Shown: positions 36,011-45,837, numbered from the stretch's first letter. The stretch is 62,000 bases of DNA from Prorocentrum cordatum (GCA_963575745.1 CAUYUJ010016713.1:135001-197000), one strand, 5' to 3'. Notes: generated by a model not told the origin, from the letters alone. Made by a program: numbers and translations.

Positions 36011-38280
36011 CGACCGTGCCTCCAAGGCGAGAGGGCAACCAGGGGCTGCAGGGCTCTTCCTTTCTTCCTGTGGCCCCGCTTGCGGCTTTGCCGGAGCACT
36101 GGTGCGAAGGCCTCAGCAGGTCTCAGCAGCGCCGCTGGCTCCGCGACGGCAACGCAGCCTGTCGCAGCTTGAATTACTTGCATGGAGGCGCTCATCGAGC
36201 TGGCCGCTCTCCGCAGGGGGAGGTCAGCCGCGCGAAGATGGACGCCATGCGAGCGGATGTGCAGCAGCGCGTCTTTGCGGCGGCTCGTCGCTGGATTGAC
36301 GTTGACAGCGCCATCACAGAGGAGGAGGCCCTCGCCAGGCTTCTGAAGGGCAAGGCGGGATACGCCCCGCTTAGCTCCACCAGCATGGGCTCCTACGAGT
36401 GCTCGCGGGTGAGCTTGCCGGACAGTGTCAAAGATGCCCCAGGCCTGGCTAGTACGCTACCCGCGCAGGCGAGGCTCTACCTCGAGGAGTTTGCCACCAG
36501 GATGCTGCTGCCGCCCAAGGAAGCAGCCCTAATCCAAGAGATCCACGGACTCCCTTTGTGTCACACTGACCCTCTGCTGCTCCAGCGACCTCGGAGCTAT
36601 GGGAAGTTCGTCAGACGCGCGCTATCAGTCGGCCTCGTCACCCTGACGCGCCGACCTCTGAGTGTGCTTGGCTTGTTTTTTGTGAAGAGGAAAGATGGAG
36701 CTCGCCTTCGGCTCATCTTCGACTGCAGGCGCAGCAACGCGCTGTTCCGCCCGCCACCAGGCGTCGACATGCTGTCGGGCGAGGGGCTCGGCCGCATCGA
36801 GATGCCTCTGCTGGAGGACAGCAACCTGTCCGAGCTGCGCGCAGTGCTGGGCGTTGGCGACGTCGCCGACTGCTTCCGCAGGATGAAGCTGGGGGGCGAC
36901 ATCAGGCGTTATTTTTGCTGGCCGCCGCCGGACGCTGCCTTGACTGGAGAGACGCTGGTGGAGGGCTCCCTTGCGGCAGAGGGCGAGCGGGTCTGGCCGA
37001 TGAGCCAGAGCCTCCCGATGGGTTTCTCGTGGTCGCTATTTTTCGCCCAGGCCGCCAATCAGTCTCGGCTGGATCGACAGCCATCCCTGATCGATAGCGC
37101 GCGCCTGAGCGATCGCGGGCCTCCGCTGGTGCTGTCGCCTGGAGAGGTTTGCAGCACTGGCCACTTCATGTACGTGGACAACGCCGGCATCATCGGCCTC
37201 GACGAGGGCCGCGTGGCGGCAGCCTTGAGTGAGGCGCAGGTGGACCTCGAGAGCGATCAGCTGAAGTTTCACGAGGTGGAGGTCCTGCCCGGGGGCGGCC
37301 GCTCGCTTGGCTGTTTCGTGGACGGGACTCGGCTGGCTACGCGAACCTCTCGTCCGCAAGGGGCTCAGGCGCTTGCTACGGCGCCGCCGGGTCGCAGGCT
37401 GGCAGCTGGAGATGGCGTTAGGCCACATGGCGTTTATGGCCTTGGTTCGCCGCGAAGTTTCGCCCATATTCCACTCGGCGTATGCCTTCGTAGCGCAAAG
37501 TTACCACACCTACTCCGTGCTGTGGCCGACGGCCAGGGAGGAGCTCGAGAGCTACCTAGGCATCATGGTGATGCTCGAGTCGTGCTGGACCAGGGAGTGG
37601 ATGCCAGTGGTCTACTCGTCCGATGCCAGTTTTTACGGCTTCGGGGTCGCGGAGGCCAGCTTCGACCCCGCAGAGGTGGCGGAGATCGGCAGGGTGTCGG
37701 AGCTATCGCGCTGGCGGCTCGGCGCAGGGCTTGCACGGCAGCATGCCTTCGAGTGCGCGGGCTTCTTGCTGGACAGCAGCACGGGCGAGGTCGCCCGTGA
37801 TCCTGGCGGCGCGCCTGTGCAGCTGGACGCCGACCTCCGGCGCGTGCTGGACAGCGAGCGCTGGGAGTGCGATGCGAGTTTCCCAGAGGTGCCCAGCTCG
37901 CTCCTCCATGACTCCCACTGGACCACGGTGATCGCAGACAGGTGGGTGTTTGGTGATGATATCCTTCGTCTAGAGGCTCGGGCGCTCGTGAAGGCAGCGC
38001 CTCGAGCTGCGCACCGTCAGCCAGTAAAAGAATGTCGTGCTCTTTTGTTATGAGACAACCTCGCAGTTGTTCTGTGTTTTTGAAGTTTCAGGTCCTGGGA
38101 TTTTCGGCTTCTAATTCAGGTCCGTCGCTTCGCTGCGCTCTGTTTAGCTCGAGATATCAAGTTTGTTGTGAGATGGATTCCGAGCGAGTTCAATTCTGGA
38201 GAAGCTGGCAGTCGCAAGTTCGATCCCAGTTACGAGCAAGGGAAGACGCTCGTGTCTCATCTTGGCTCAAACCGGGTTGA
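35980..38280 (+). pseudogene. Reverse transcriptase-RNase H of the YR retrotransposon
   Basis: Numbering from 35980, the RT palm shows L-G-L-F-F-V-K-R-K-D-G-A-R-L-R-L-I (230-246), motif A V-G-D-V-A-D-C-F with D294, motif B L-P-M-G-F-S-W (345-351) and motif C Y-V-D-N (398-401, 37171-37182), where the second catalytic Asp is Asn. A frameshift near 37310-37340 moves the reading to frame 2. RNase H follows there: Y-S-S-D-A-S with the first Asp at 37622-37624, an acidic L-R-L-E-A-R-A segment near 37965, then D-N-L-A-V-V-L, and finally W-I-P-S-E-F-N-S-G-E-A-G-S-R near 38170. TGA at 38051-38053 stands where the family has Gly before D-N, and a second TGA is at 38081-38083. This enzyme copies element RNA into DNA. 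Y-V-D-N may be tolerated in this lineage or may be a further lesion. Confidence 0.75.
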
Positions 38281-38291
38281 GGCCCTAGCCG

Positions 38292-39779
38292 TTGTTGGGC
38301 CGTGTGATGCTACCGACGCGGCCCCCGGCAGTACTGGGCAGCGCGCGTCGGAGGGCTCTCTCGCGGGAGCCGGCTGCTGCCCCGCCCGCGGCCTCGCCGA
38401 CCAAGAGGCGGGCGCGGACTCCAAGCGCAGGGTCGAGGCCGTCGCTGATCGGCGCTCCGCCAGCTCGGAGAGCGAGGGCGCTGGACCCCCGGCACGGGCT
38501 GAACGCGAGGCTCGCGGTCCACCCGTCGGCTGTGCCAGCCCGAGCGGGAACGCTGCAGGACCTGCTGGACGCGGGGCCGAACCGCCAGCTGCCAGGCCGG
38601 GGCGGCGGGCGCGGCCCCGAGGCTGCCGACGACGCGGCCAGTGCGAGTGGAGAGAGCAGCGACGTCGAGGAGCCCAAGGCGGTCTCAGCCTGCGTGCGAC
38701 GCCTCGAGAGCCGGGGCAAGGCGCGGGTTCGGAAGGCCATAGACGAGCTGGACGGCGAGCAGGGGACGGCTGGAGGCAGCAAGCTGGCCATCAGCTACCT
38801 GGGGCGCCGGTCGGTGGGGAAGGCTACGCTGGAGACCTACCGCCAGTGCGTCCTCGTCTTCTGCGTCTGGGCCCACTGCTCGATCGAGTGTCTCCCTGTG
38901 CCCGGCGAGCTGGACGCGCTGCTGGTCGAGCACATGATTTTGGAGCTCCTGAAGGGAGTGAAGTCGTGGCGAGGGGGGGAGCTGCTAGCAGGCATCATGT
39001 TCTTCCACCCGGACTACGGCCGCCTGGGAGGTTTACACTTGCCTCGCTCCCTCCGCTGCCTGAAAGGTTGGAAGAAGCTGTCACCATCTCGCTCGAGGAA
39101 GCCTTTGGTGTTTGCGATCTGGGCCGCTCTGGCAGTGGAGTTGTGCCGTCTGGGAGCGCCGCTGCTAGGGGCGCTCGTCCTGGTGGCGGTGGCGTGCTGC
39201 CTGCGGCCCGGGGAGATGCTAGGCCTCACGAGCGGCTCTTTCCTAGCCCCGAGCGAGCATGCAGTGCAGAACTGGGCGGTGCGGCTGTTCCCAGAGTCGG
39301 GGGCGGCTCGGAGCAAGGTGGGGTCGGCAGACGACGCGATACCTTGCGATTCGGGACGGTGCCCTTGGATGAGCCACATTTTCAGAGCTCTGAAGGATCG
39401 TCGTTCGTCCCAGCCCCCCCTGGGCTTGAGCTACCCTCAGTGCCTGGGCCTCTTCCGCAAGGCTGCTCTGGACATCGGAGTGGATGCCGTTCCCTACCAA
39501 GGCCGGCACAGTTGGGCTTCGCTGGAACGTGCCACCAATCGGCGTTCACAGGAGGAGGTTCAGAAGAGAGGAAGGTGGGCGGCGATGACGTCAGTAAAGC
39601 GATACGAGAAGTCAGGAAGGCTGAACGAGAGCTGGGAGTGCCTGTCCGACGAGACAAAGGCACATTGCGTGACGGCCTCGAGGCAGCTCGAGGATGTGCT
39701 GCTACTGGGCCGCGCCGCTGCCATCCCACCCTTTGCCGGCCGAGCAAGCTCCAGCCTGGGGCCGTCAGCCGGCAGTTGA
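38292..39779 (+). CDS. Tyrosine recombinase of the YR retrotransposon
   Basis: The enzyme would integrate the circular cDNA by strand exchange through a 3'-phosphotyrosine. The frame is open for 495 codons. Residues 1-130 are Arg/Ala/Pro-rich and may not be translated as such. About 130-260 contains a SAM-like N-terminal core domain (A-T-L-E-T-Y-R-Q-C-V near 178). The catalytic domain has box I C-L-R-P-G-E with R305, box II Y-Q-G-R-H-S-W-A-S with R405 and H406, and G-R-W-A-A-M-T-S-V-K-R-Y with the nucleophile Y438 (39603-39605). The first position of the usual H-x-x-R is Tyr402, so the box-II histidine is missing or replaced. The stop (39777-39779) overlaps the following methyltransferase frame. 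Unlike RT, this gene has no visible break. Confidence 0.75.
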   Translation: MLGRVMLPTRPPAVLGSARRRALSREPAAAPPAASPTKRRARTPSAGSRPSLIGAPPARRARALDPRHGLNARLAVHPSAVPARAGTLQDLLDAGPNRQLPGRGGGRGPEAADDAASASGESSDVEEPKAVSACVRRLESRGKARVRKAIDELDGEQGTAGGSKLAISYLGRRSVGKATLETYRQCVLVFCVWAHCSIECLPVPGELDALLVEHMILELLKGVKSWRGGELLAGIMFFHPDYGRLGGLHLPRSLRCLKGWKKLSPSRSRKPLVFAIWAALAVELCRLGAPLLGALVLVAVACCLRPGEMLGLTSGSFLAPSEHAVQNWAVRLFPESGAARSKVGSADDAIPCDSGRCPWMSHIFRALKDRRSSQPPLGLSYPQCLGLFRKAALDIGVDAVPYQGRHSWASLERATNRRSQEEVQKRGRWAAMTSVKRYEKSGRLNESWECLSDETKAHCVTASRQLEDVLLLGRAAAIPPFAGRASSSLGPSAGS

Positions 39780-40440
39780 GTAAGCAGCAGGTGCCCTACG
39801 TGCTGGATTTGTTCTCTGGCAGTAGCGGTGTCGCCAAGTGTGCACGACGGCTTGGTCTTCAGGCCGTGAATTTGGATCTTCGGAACGGTGCTGATCAGAA
39901 TGTATGTTGCCTTGCAAATCTGAAACTGATTGAGAGACACTTCGGAGATGGTTTGGTTCGAGCTGTCATGCTGGCGCCCCCGTGTTCGTCGTTCTCGTTG
40001 GCTCGTAATCGATATCCTGTCAGAAGCGCGGGGCGTCCCGATGGGCTTCCAGGGCTCTCTGGCCATCACAAAGAAGCGGTTGAGCTTGGCAACTTGTGCC
40101 CCCAGGTTACAGCGTGCATCATTGGTCTCTGCCTTCGTTACCATGTCCCATATGCGCTCGAGAATCCTTTAACTTCGTATATGTGGCGATCTAAAGTCAT
40201 GCGGGAAAAAGATACTTCCCTTCTCACGAGCTTTGGATTTGCATCAGTGTGCCTTCGGCGCCGGGTGGCGGAAAGCCACGAGAGTAATTCTCGGTTTCGT
40301 CACGGCCTCTGGGGATCTCTGTCTAACAAATCGTGGTCGTCTGCTCTGTCACGGAACACATGGGTACTGTTCGTTTCGACCTGGCCGCAAACATGTTGTG
40401 TTCTTGCATCTTTGCTTTGTCGTATGCTGACAAACCTTTG
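39780..40440 (+). pseudogene. Cytosine-C5-type DNA methyltransferase-like domain of the YR element
   Basis: In frame 2, V-L-D-L-F-S-G-S-S-G-V-A (from 39800) is a class-I S-adenosylmethionine-binding loop. A-P-P-C-S-S-F-S (39974-39997) resembles the P-C catalytic motif of cytosine-C5 methyltransferases, and L-E-N-P (40157-40168) the E-N-V motif. The reading then shifts near 40230 to frame 3, where C-A-F-G-A-G-W-R-K-A-T-R and C-H-G-T-H-G-Y-C-S-F complete the conserved part. PAT and DIRS elements usually carry an adenine-N6 type methyltransferase, whereas cytosine methyltransferases have been reported in some retrotransposons of dinoflagellates. Whether this enzyme acts on DNA, and on C or A, is inference. 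It directly overlaps the recombinase stop, which suggests co-expression from one RNA. No target-recognition domain is obvious. Confidence 0.6.
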
Positions 40441-40501
40441 AGCTGCAATCTCAAACGAGTCTTACCGCTACGCTGTGAACTTCGACCTTGCGAATAATAT
40501 G

Positions 40502-40597
40502 GAAGTCTCGACAGCCATGCATGACTGATCTCTCATTACCTGCGTGTGGCCCCACGTGGTAACATAACTTACCACCAAAAAGAAGGGCCTCATGAGC
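40502..40597 (+). repeat. Split direct repeat B1
   Basis: Begins GAAGTCTCGACAGCC and ends CTCATGAGC directly against A2. It has a 5-nt insertion relative to B2. Confidence 0.9.
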
Positions 40598-40697
40598 ATA
40601 GTAGTGCGGTGTGCACGATGTTGCTTTGAGAAGCCCTCTCGTTTTCTGTTGCCGCCCACAAGCAGCCTCCCTATGCGGCTGCATGGGTTCAAGCTGC
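40598..40697 (+). repeat. Split direct repeat A2
   Basis: Begins ATAGTAGTGCGG and ends CAAGCTGC; it abuts B1 with no spacer. A 61-nt spacer (40698-40758) separates it from B2. Confidence 0.9.
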
Positions 40698-40758
40698 CCA
40701 CCCGCGGCCACCTTGGACCTTGTTAACATAGTGCACGTCTTACGCCTGTGCTCTGTCA

Positions 40759-40849
40759 GAAGTCTCGACAGCCATGCATGACTGATCTCTCATTACCTGC
40801 GTGTGGCCCCACATGGTAACAGAACTTACCACCAAAAAGACTCATGAAC
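40759..40849 (+). repeat. Split direct repeat B2
   Basis: Begins GAAGTCTCGACAGCC, ends CTCATGAAC, followed by the host ATTCCC. About 88 of 91 positions agree with B1. Confidence 0.9.
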
Positions 40850-40856
40850 ATTCCCT

Positions 40857-41660
40857 TTTTTCAAGTTCAACACGTGCTCGCCCCCTCCTCCCAGAGGTCC
40901 CACACCTTCCCAGAACATCTGCGGAACGCTCCCAACACCGCGCTCCCCGACCTCCCGGGGAGCCCCCAAAACGCCGAAGGACAGCCCAAGACGACCCCAA
41001 GAAGCCCCCAGAACGTCAAAGCAAGGGCCAAGACGCTCCTAAGCAACCCAGGATAGCTTTCGGACGGCTCTCCAGGCTCCCAGGAGGCTTCCAAGAGACC
41101 TCAAGAGAGCTCCGAGAGGCCTCCCAAGAGCGCCCAGAGAACCTAAAATCGTTCATTGTCATGGTTTTCTTAAGGGTTGTTGGCGTTCTCACCATTTCAT
41201 GCTTCCAACGCTCCAACACGGCCGAAGAGGCTCCCAAGACCGCCCCCAGACCGCCCAGGAGGTCCCGAAGACGGCCCCAAGATGGGCCAAGACGGCCCCA
41301 AGATTTCCGAAGAGGCGCCCCGGACAGCTCCAGACCACCCCAGAACAGGCCCAAGATGAGCCCAAGAGCGGGAGCAGGAGGCCGCCAGAGACCTCCAAGA
41401 GGACTCCAGGACCCCCCAGAGGACTCCAACACACCCCAGACCCCTGAGGTCCCCCGAAAATCCCCGATGAGGCCCCCCAAACAGCCCAAGAGAGCTGCGA
41501 GAGCCGTCCCGAGAGAGCCCGAAGAGGGTCGAACCGTTGCTTTCCAGTGGTTATTGTCTACTTGTTTCGCCTTCTCACGTGTTCCCGCTTTCAACTCTCC
41601 AAGACGGAGGAATTTGAGAACAAAAATTCAAGAGATTATTTTTTTTCAAGTTGGGACTCC
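40857..41660. repeat. Dispersed 11-nt-unit repeat, copy C
   Basis: Closely similar to copy B over its whole length, including CTCCCGGGGAGCCCCCA, the GGATAGCTTTC segment, the AAAATCGTTCATTGTCATGG trailer and the 3' end GAGGAATTTGAGAACAAAAA then TTTTTTTTCAAGTTGGGA. It has no interruption at the site where the YR element sits in copy B. 41661-41904 has no recognised feature. Confidence 0.8.
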
Positions 41661-41904
41661 TACTCCCTATCCTCTTCCTCGAGCCCCATCAAGACTTCGG
41701 GGTCACATGCGAAAATGCTTCGGGAGTGCGGTTGAACTCTCTGACGTTGTCTCGGCATTATGTGGGATCGTCTCCGTGTCCTCTTGGCTGCCCTTGAAAC
41801 CATTATAGAAGTCGAGATCCCATGATCCCATGAGTTGAAGCAGTGGAATTTGGGAGTCCCTTTTTTCAAATTCACCCCCCGCTTATCTTTGCACGAAGAC
41901 CCCG

Positions 41905-42320
41905 AGAGGCATCCTAACAGACCGTGGCCTGCATGCAGAACACGTCTTACCCACAGCCCAGGGATTACAACTTGAAAAAAGGGCAGTCCCACCATTCCGT
42001 TGTTGTCCAAGTTCGTCCCCTTGTCTATTCTTGCACAACGCAGACCACAATTAAGGCCCCAGAAACGAACCCAGGAAGCCTTCGAGGGCCACAAATCGTT
42101 GAACACCTAATGGCAGTTCATGATTCTTGCGTTTCCGCAGTTCCCTCTCTATATGATTCCGAGGCTTGCGCAGGGCCTCCAAGAGAGCCCCTGGATGCAA
42201 GACACGACAATGATGGTATTACATTGTTCGCCCATCAAGTCTAGCTAAAACTTGAGCGCGCGCGCGAAGCGCGCGCGATGGTTCTAGTGCATATATATAT
42301 ATGTATATATGTATTAATCC
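41905..42320. repeat. Dispersed repeat D, copy 2, with TA tail
   Basis: Matches 6710-7095 from CAGACCGTGGCCTGCATG to GCGCGCGATGGTTCTAGTG, then (TA)n at 42290-42315. The GC palindrome lies at 42255-42278. Confidence 0.75.
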
Positions 42321-42529
42321 GTAAGGGCTCCGCCCCCTGTCGCTGGCCCCCTCTCTATCATAATGGGATATATCAGAGTCGCGTCGGTGCGTCTCGGCAC
42401 TGCACTGGCGCATCTGAGAACATCATGCGGGGGCAGATCGGAATCATCAGCGCATATTGAGACGTTGGGGTTATCGACGACGCCTACGGCGAATCACCGC
42501 CGCCCCCTGCCTTCTAGAACCGCCCGTGT

Positions 42530-42625
42530 GGCCGAGGGTTGTGGCAAGAGCTCCGCCAAGCTATCGGACCTTGAGTTTCCCCAACCGTTGTGGAAACCCT
42601 TCGGGGAACACTTGGGGGAGGATGG
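42530..42625. repeat. Repeat L, copy 2
   Basis: CCGTTGTGGAAACCCTTCGG, GGAACACTTGGGGGAGG parallels 31600-31720. The rest of 42321-42845 has no recognised gene. Confidence 0.45.
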
Positions 42626-42847
42626 TCCGGTCCCTCGGGGGGGGCCTCAAGGCGCGCGGGGAGGAGGCATCCCCAAAAAGTCACGCGGGCGTACCGCCTC
42701 GGTCGGTGCTCGCCAGTCTTCTGGGGCCTTCGGTGTGCACACGGCCTTCGTGACCATTCGGTCGGTCCCTCGGTCGCTCCCTCGGTCGTGGGCCCACTCC
42801 TGCGCTGCTCCAGGCGGACTGCGGCCCCAGGACGCATCCAACCATAC

Positions 42848-43145
42848 CTCCCCCGACCCTCCCCCTCTCCCTTCCTCCCTGCTCCCCCTCTCCCCTCCCT
42901 TCCCCTCCCCTCCCCTCTCCCCCCTCCCCTCTCCCCCCTCCCCTCTCCCCTCTCCCCTCCCCTCCCTGCCTTGTGAGCACGCGTTGACTGCCATGCCACC
43001 GTTGCGCCACCACCACCCCTCCCTCCCTCCCTTCCTCTCCCCCTCCCTCCCTGCCTCCCCTCCCATCCTCCCCCCCCCCCTCCCCTCCCTGCTGCCCCCC
43101 ATCCCTGTTCACTCCTTTCCCTCTCCCCCCCCTCCCTCCATCCCC
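42848..43145. repeat. CCCCT/CCT pyrimidine tract
   Basis: Long C/T-only stretch. The 361-codon plus frame (42363-43448) and the Gly/Glu/Arg minus frames across it are compositional. Confidence 0.85.
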
Positions 43146-44585
43146 ATCCACCTGGATTTGCTGCCGCTCCGTTCTGCGCGCCAGGCGGGCCCCGCTGGGC
43201 GCCCCGCGCCTGACCTGGGAGGAGCAGGAACGGCGGAGGAGGCGCGCCTCGGCCCGTGGGCCACGACCGGCGGCGGCGGCGACGGCGGCCTGCGACGACG
43301 CCGACGCCGACGGCCGCCGTGGCATGCCTCGCGCTCTAGGGGGGCTTCCCGGGGCCCCCTCGCGATCACGGCCAGATTCGCCCCGACGCGCAGGTCAGAG
43401 CCCCCTCCCCTGGACCCTGAGCGGGCGTGCCAGGGGGCAGAATCTTGAGGGGAGACGCGACGACCCCCTCCCTCCTGCTCCAAGGCTCCTAAAAAGGGGG
43501 GAAGCAGGGGGGGTAGGGAAGGGGCGGACTTTTCCTTTGCGCCCTTTGAATCACAGCCTCGGTCTCACCGGCAGCATTGGACCCACGACGCTCACGCTAC
43601 AGTGCGCAGAAGCAGCAGTTTCAGCGCAGCTCTAGGCCAGACGTACCCCGATCCTCTGACATTGCCAACCACGCCAGGTTCACGCCGTGTTGACGCGGCG
43701 GCAAGGCGCGTCCGAGGTGGAACTCCACCAGCTGCCCGACTGGCCAGAACTGAACGACTTCGGCCGCCACGACGTGAGCCCGCCGCCGGCGGCAGGCGCC
43801 AGCGGCCGCCGACGACAGCCAATGGCCACGCCGCCACGGGTCGAGCTTGCCGCACAGACGAGACGCCCCCCCCCCCCCGCCTGGCCCCAAGAGGAGAGGC
43901 CGCCGGCTGGGCGGCGCGCCCCGCGGGGCGGCGCACGGCCAGCGCCCCGGCGCAGGGGGGCCTGCGGGGGCTCCCGGCCACGGGGCCCCCCGCACAGACC
44001 GCGGCGCAGTGTGGCCCGAGTCCGATCGCGCGACGTGCGCCGTAGGGAGGAGCGCCCAGGTGGCGCCACACGCGTCGCGGAGGGCCATCGTGCGCCTTCG
44101 CCCCGGCGCGGCACGCCGACGAGGTGAGGGTTGAACCTCGGGAGGGTGGCACGTTTGTTCAACAAGGCAGAGTGGGCGGAGGAGGAGGAGCAGGAGGACG
44201 AGGAGGGGGGGGGTCCTCCCTGGCCAGTCTTACGAGCGCTCAGGATCCTGATCCCCAGAGGTCCCAGAGGCTTTTTCGAAGGCCTCTGGAGGCCCAAGAA
44301 GGCCCCAAAAGGTCAAATAATGTACCAAAACCTTCCAAAAATATCATTCCTCGACCCTCCAGGGTTGGGGGCAACACTTTGCATTACTCCGCCCTCCCTC
44401 CCCATGTCCGTCCCTCCCCAGCTCGGTGACCTGGCAGCGTGCAACGATAGCAGCGATGCGGACGCACGGGCCGCGAGCAGTCTGTTTCGTCATCATGTTA
44501 TTGGTCAACGCGATGACCTCTCAAGCCCTACTATTCATACGCGAACGACATACGTATCCACATCCATGCCATCGTGGTCTGGATG
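43146..44585. other. GC-rich DNA, no gene recognised
   Basis: Overlapping frames on both strands between 43320 and 44300 are Arg/Pro/Ala-rich without motifs. A C-run lies near 43867-43878, a GAG run at 44176-44208, and a few CCAAGA-type units at 44280-44340. Confidence 0.4.
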
Positions 44586-44637
44586 GCGAGGCGCGATCCC
44601 ATAGATGCGCGATCCCATGGATACGCGATACTATAGG
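44586..44637. repeat. Three tandem 16-mers
   Basis: GCGCGATCCCATAGAT, GCGCGATCCCATGGAT and ACGCGATACTATAGGT follow one another, at about 44589-44636. Confidence 0.75.
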
Positions 44638-44759
44638 TGCGTTCCGCGCGAGGCCTTCACGCAAAGACGCCCCAGATGCATAGGGTTGCGGCCGAAGAGT
44701 CCAGATCACGAGGACGCTTCCCAGTCACGACTGCTGGTCCGGCAGCCCCAGGACAAATA

Positions 44760-45540
44760 CATTGCTCTGCGGCATCCTGGAACGCTCTCAGAGCATTCTG
44801 GAGCATTTTGGAACGGCTGCGACGCCAGATGCATCCTGCAAGCCCGCCAGCCCTCAGAGATTTCCGACCTACCCCGCTGCGAACCTGCCTTCGTCCTGGC
44901 CCCGTCTTATCATGGGCACGACCGGCCTCCTCGGAAGTGCGCGCGCCACTCGGGGCGCTGGCCCTCGCCCGGTGGCCTCGCCAGAGATCGGAAGTCCCAA
45001 AATACGGTGGTCGCACGGGGCTGGGACGAGGGTGAACCCGCTCTGGCGCGTCCCCGAACGCTCTGAGAAGGCCGCGGCGTCCGAGTCATCGCCCAGGGTC
45101 GCCAGATTTGAGAGATTTTCGATCTTCACCCGATGTGATCCTCGTCCTGGCCTCCGTCGTAGGCCAACCCTCCTGGAGAGTCAGTGGGGATTCGGGGTCA
45201 CCGCACGGTCCTGGGGCCTGGGACGTTCTCCGAGGAGGTCCCGGGGCGAGACCGCGGCCTCCAGGGCCCTCGGACCGCGCGGTGAGGTCTCTCGGGATTT
45301 CGAGCTCGCCGCGCGATCCGTGTCACCGCGCCGCGTGGGGACCTCCCTGGAGGCCCGGCCGCTCCCGGACGGGGCCAGGACGGGGATGAATCCGTTCCAG
45401 GGCGTTCCGGAACGCTCTCGGAGCGCTCGGGAACGCTCTGAGAAGGCCGCGGCGCCCGAGGCATCTTCCAGAACCGCCGGGTCTCGGAGATTCTCGATTT
45501 GTCCTCATCCGATGTTATCTTCGTCCTGACTTCGTCTTAC
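44760..45540. repeat. Imperfect tandem repeat of about 250-370 bp units
   Basis: GAACGCTCTGAGAAGGCCGC (45056 and 45430), followed each time by CGAG, GGGTC/GCCGGG and a GAGATTTTCGATNTTCNNC / GATGTNATC segment, marks two clear copies. A third, weaker copy lies at about 44806. The plus frame 44762-45529 spans them and is Arg/Ser/Pro-rich with repeated E-R-S-E-K-A-A-A/S. Without a recognised domain I treat it as repeat translation. Confidence 0.55.
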
Positions 45541-45837
45541 GCTCCTCCATCCGCCCCCCGCCAGTGCCCGCCGCGTTCCCCCTTGGCATTGCTCGGACGT
45601 GTGCTTTTCTGTCGACCAGAACCATGGAGGAGGACCTTGCATCATCTTACGAGAACAAACGCGCAACATCGAAAATCGCACGTGGAATGGACGTCCGAGC
45701 GATGGCAAACCCGCCGAAGCTGAGCGGGGCCGCCCAGGCGCCAGGGGCAGGCGCCCGACCATAACGCACTGAGCCTCAGGCGCCTCCCGCCGTCTGGGCC
45801 AGGGGGGCTCGCCGACCCCGGGCCTCCAGGAGAGGAG

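Larger units (their letters stand above)
33930..40849 (+). mobile_element. Tyrosine-recombinase retrotransposon with split direct repeats (PAT/Ngaro-like), 6.9 kb
   Basis: The element carries, in order, a Gag-like region, RT with RNase H, a tyrosine recombinase and a methyltransferase-like domain, all on the plus strand. Its ends are split direct repeats: A1 (33930-34029), B1 (40502-40597), A2 (40598-40697) and B2 (40759-40849). This arrangement is the hallmark of the PAT and Ngaro branches of DIRS-like elements, which integrate a circular DNA by site-specific-style recombination instead of using an integrase. Consistent with that, there is no target duplication, and an AT dinucleotide is shared by the left junction, the B1/A2 junction and the right junction. 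A copies differ at about 4 of 100 positions and B copies at about 3 of 91 plus a 5-nt indel, so insertion is fairly recent. Frameshifts (near 35055, 37330 and 40230) and two in-frame TGA codons in RNase H make this copy defective. Confidence 0.8.

Noticed and set aside
38168-39780. Frame-2 extension of the methyltransferase ORF through the recombinase region
   Set aside because: The motifs in this interval are all in the recombinase frame; the extension is an open shadow of GC-rich codons.
42363-43448. 361-codon Pro/Ser-rich ORF
   Set aside because: It crosses a C/T tract and unrelated GC-rich DNA; no domain was seen.
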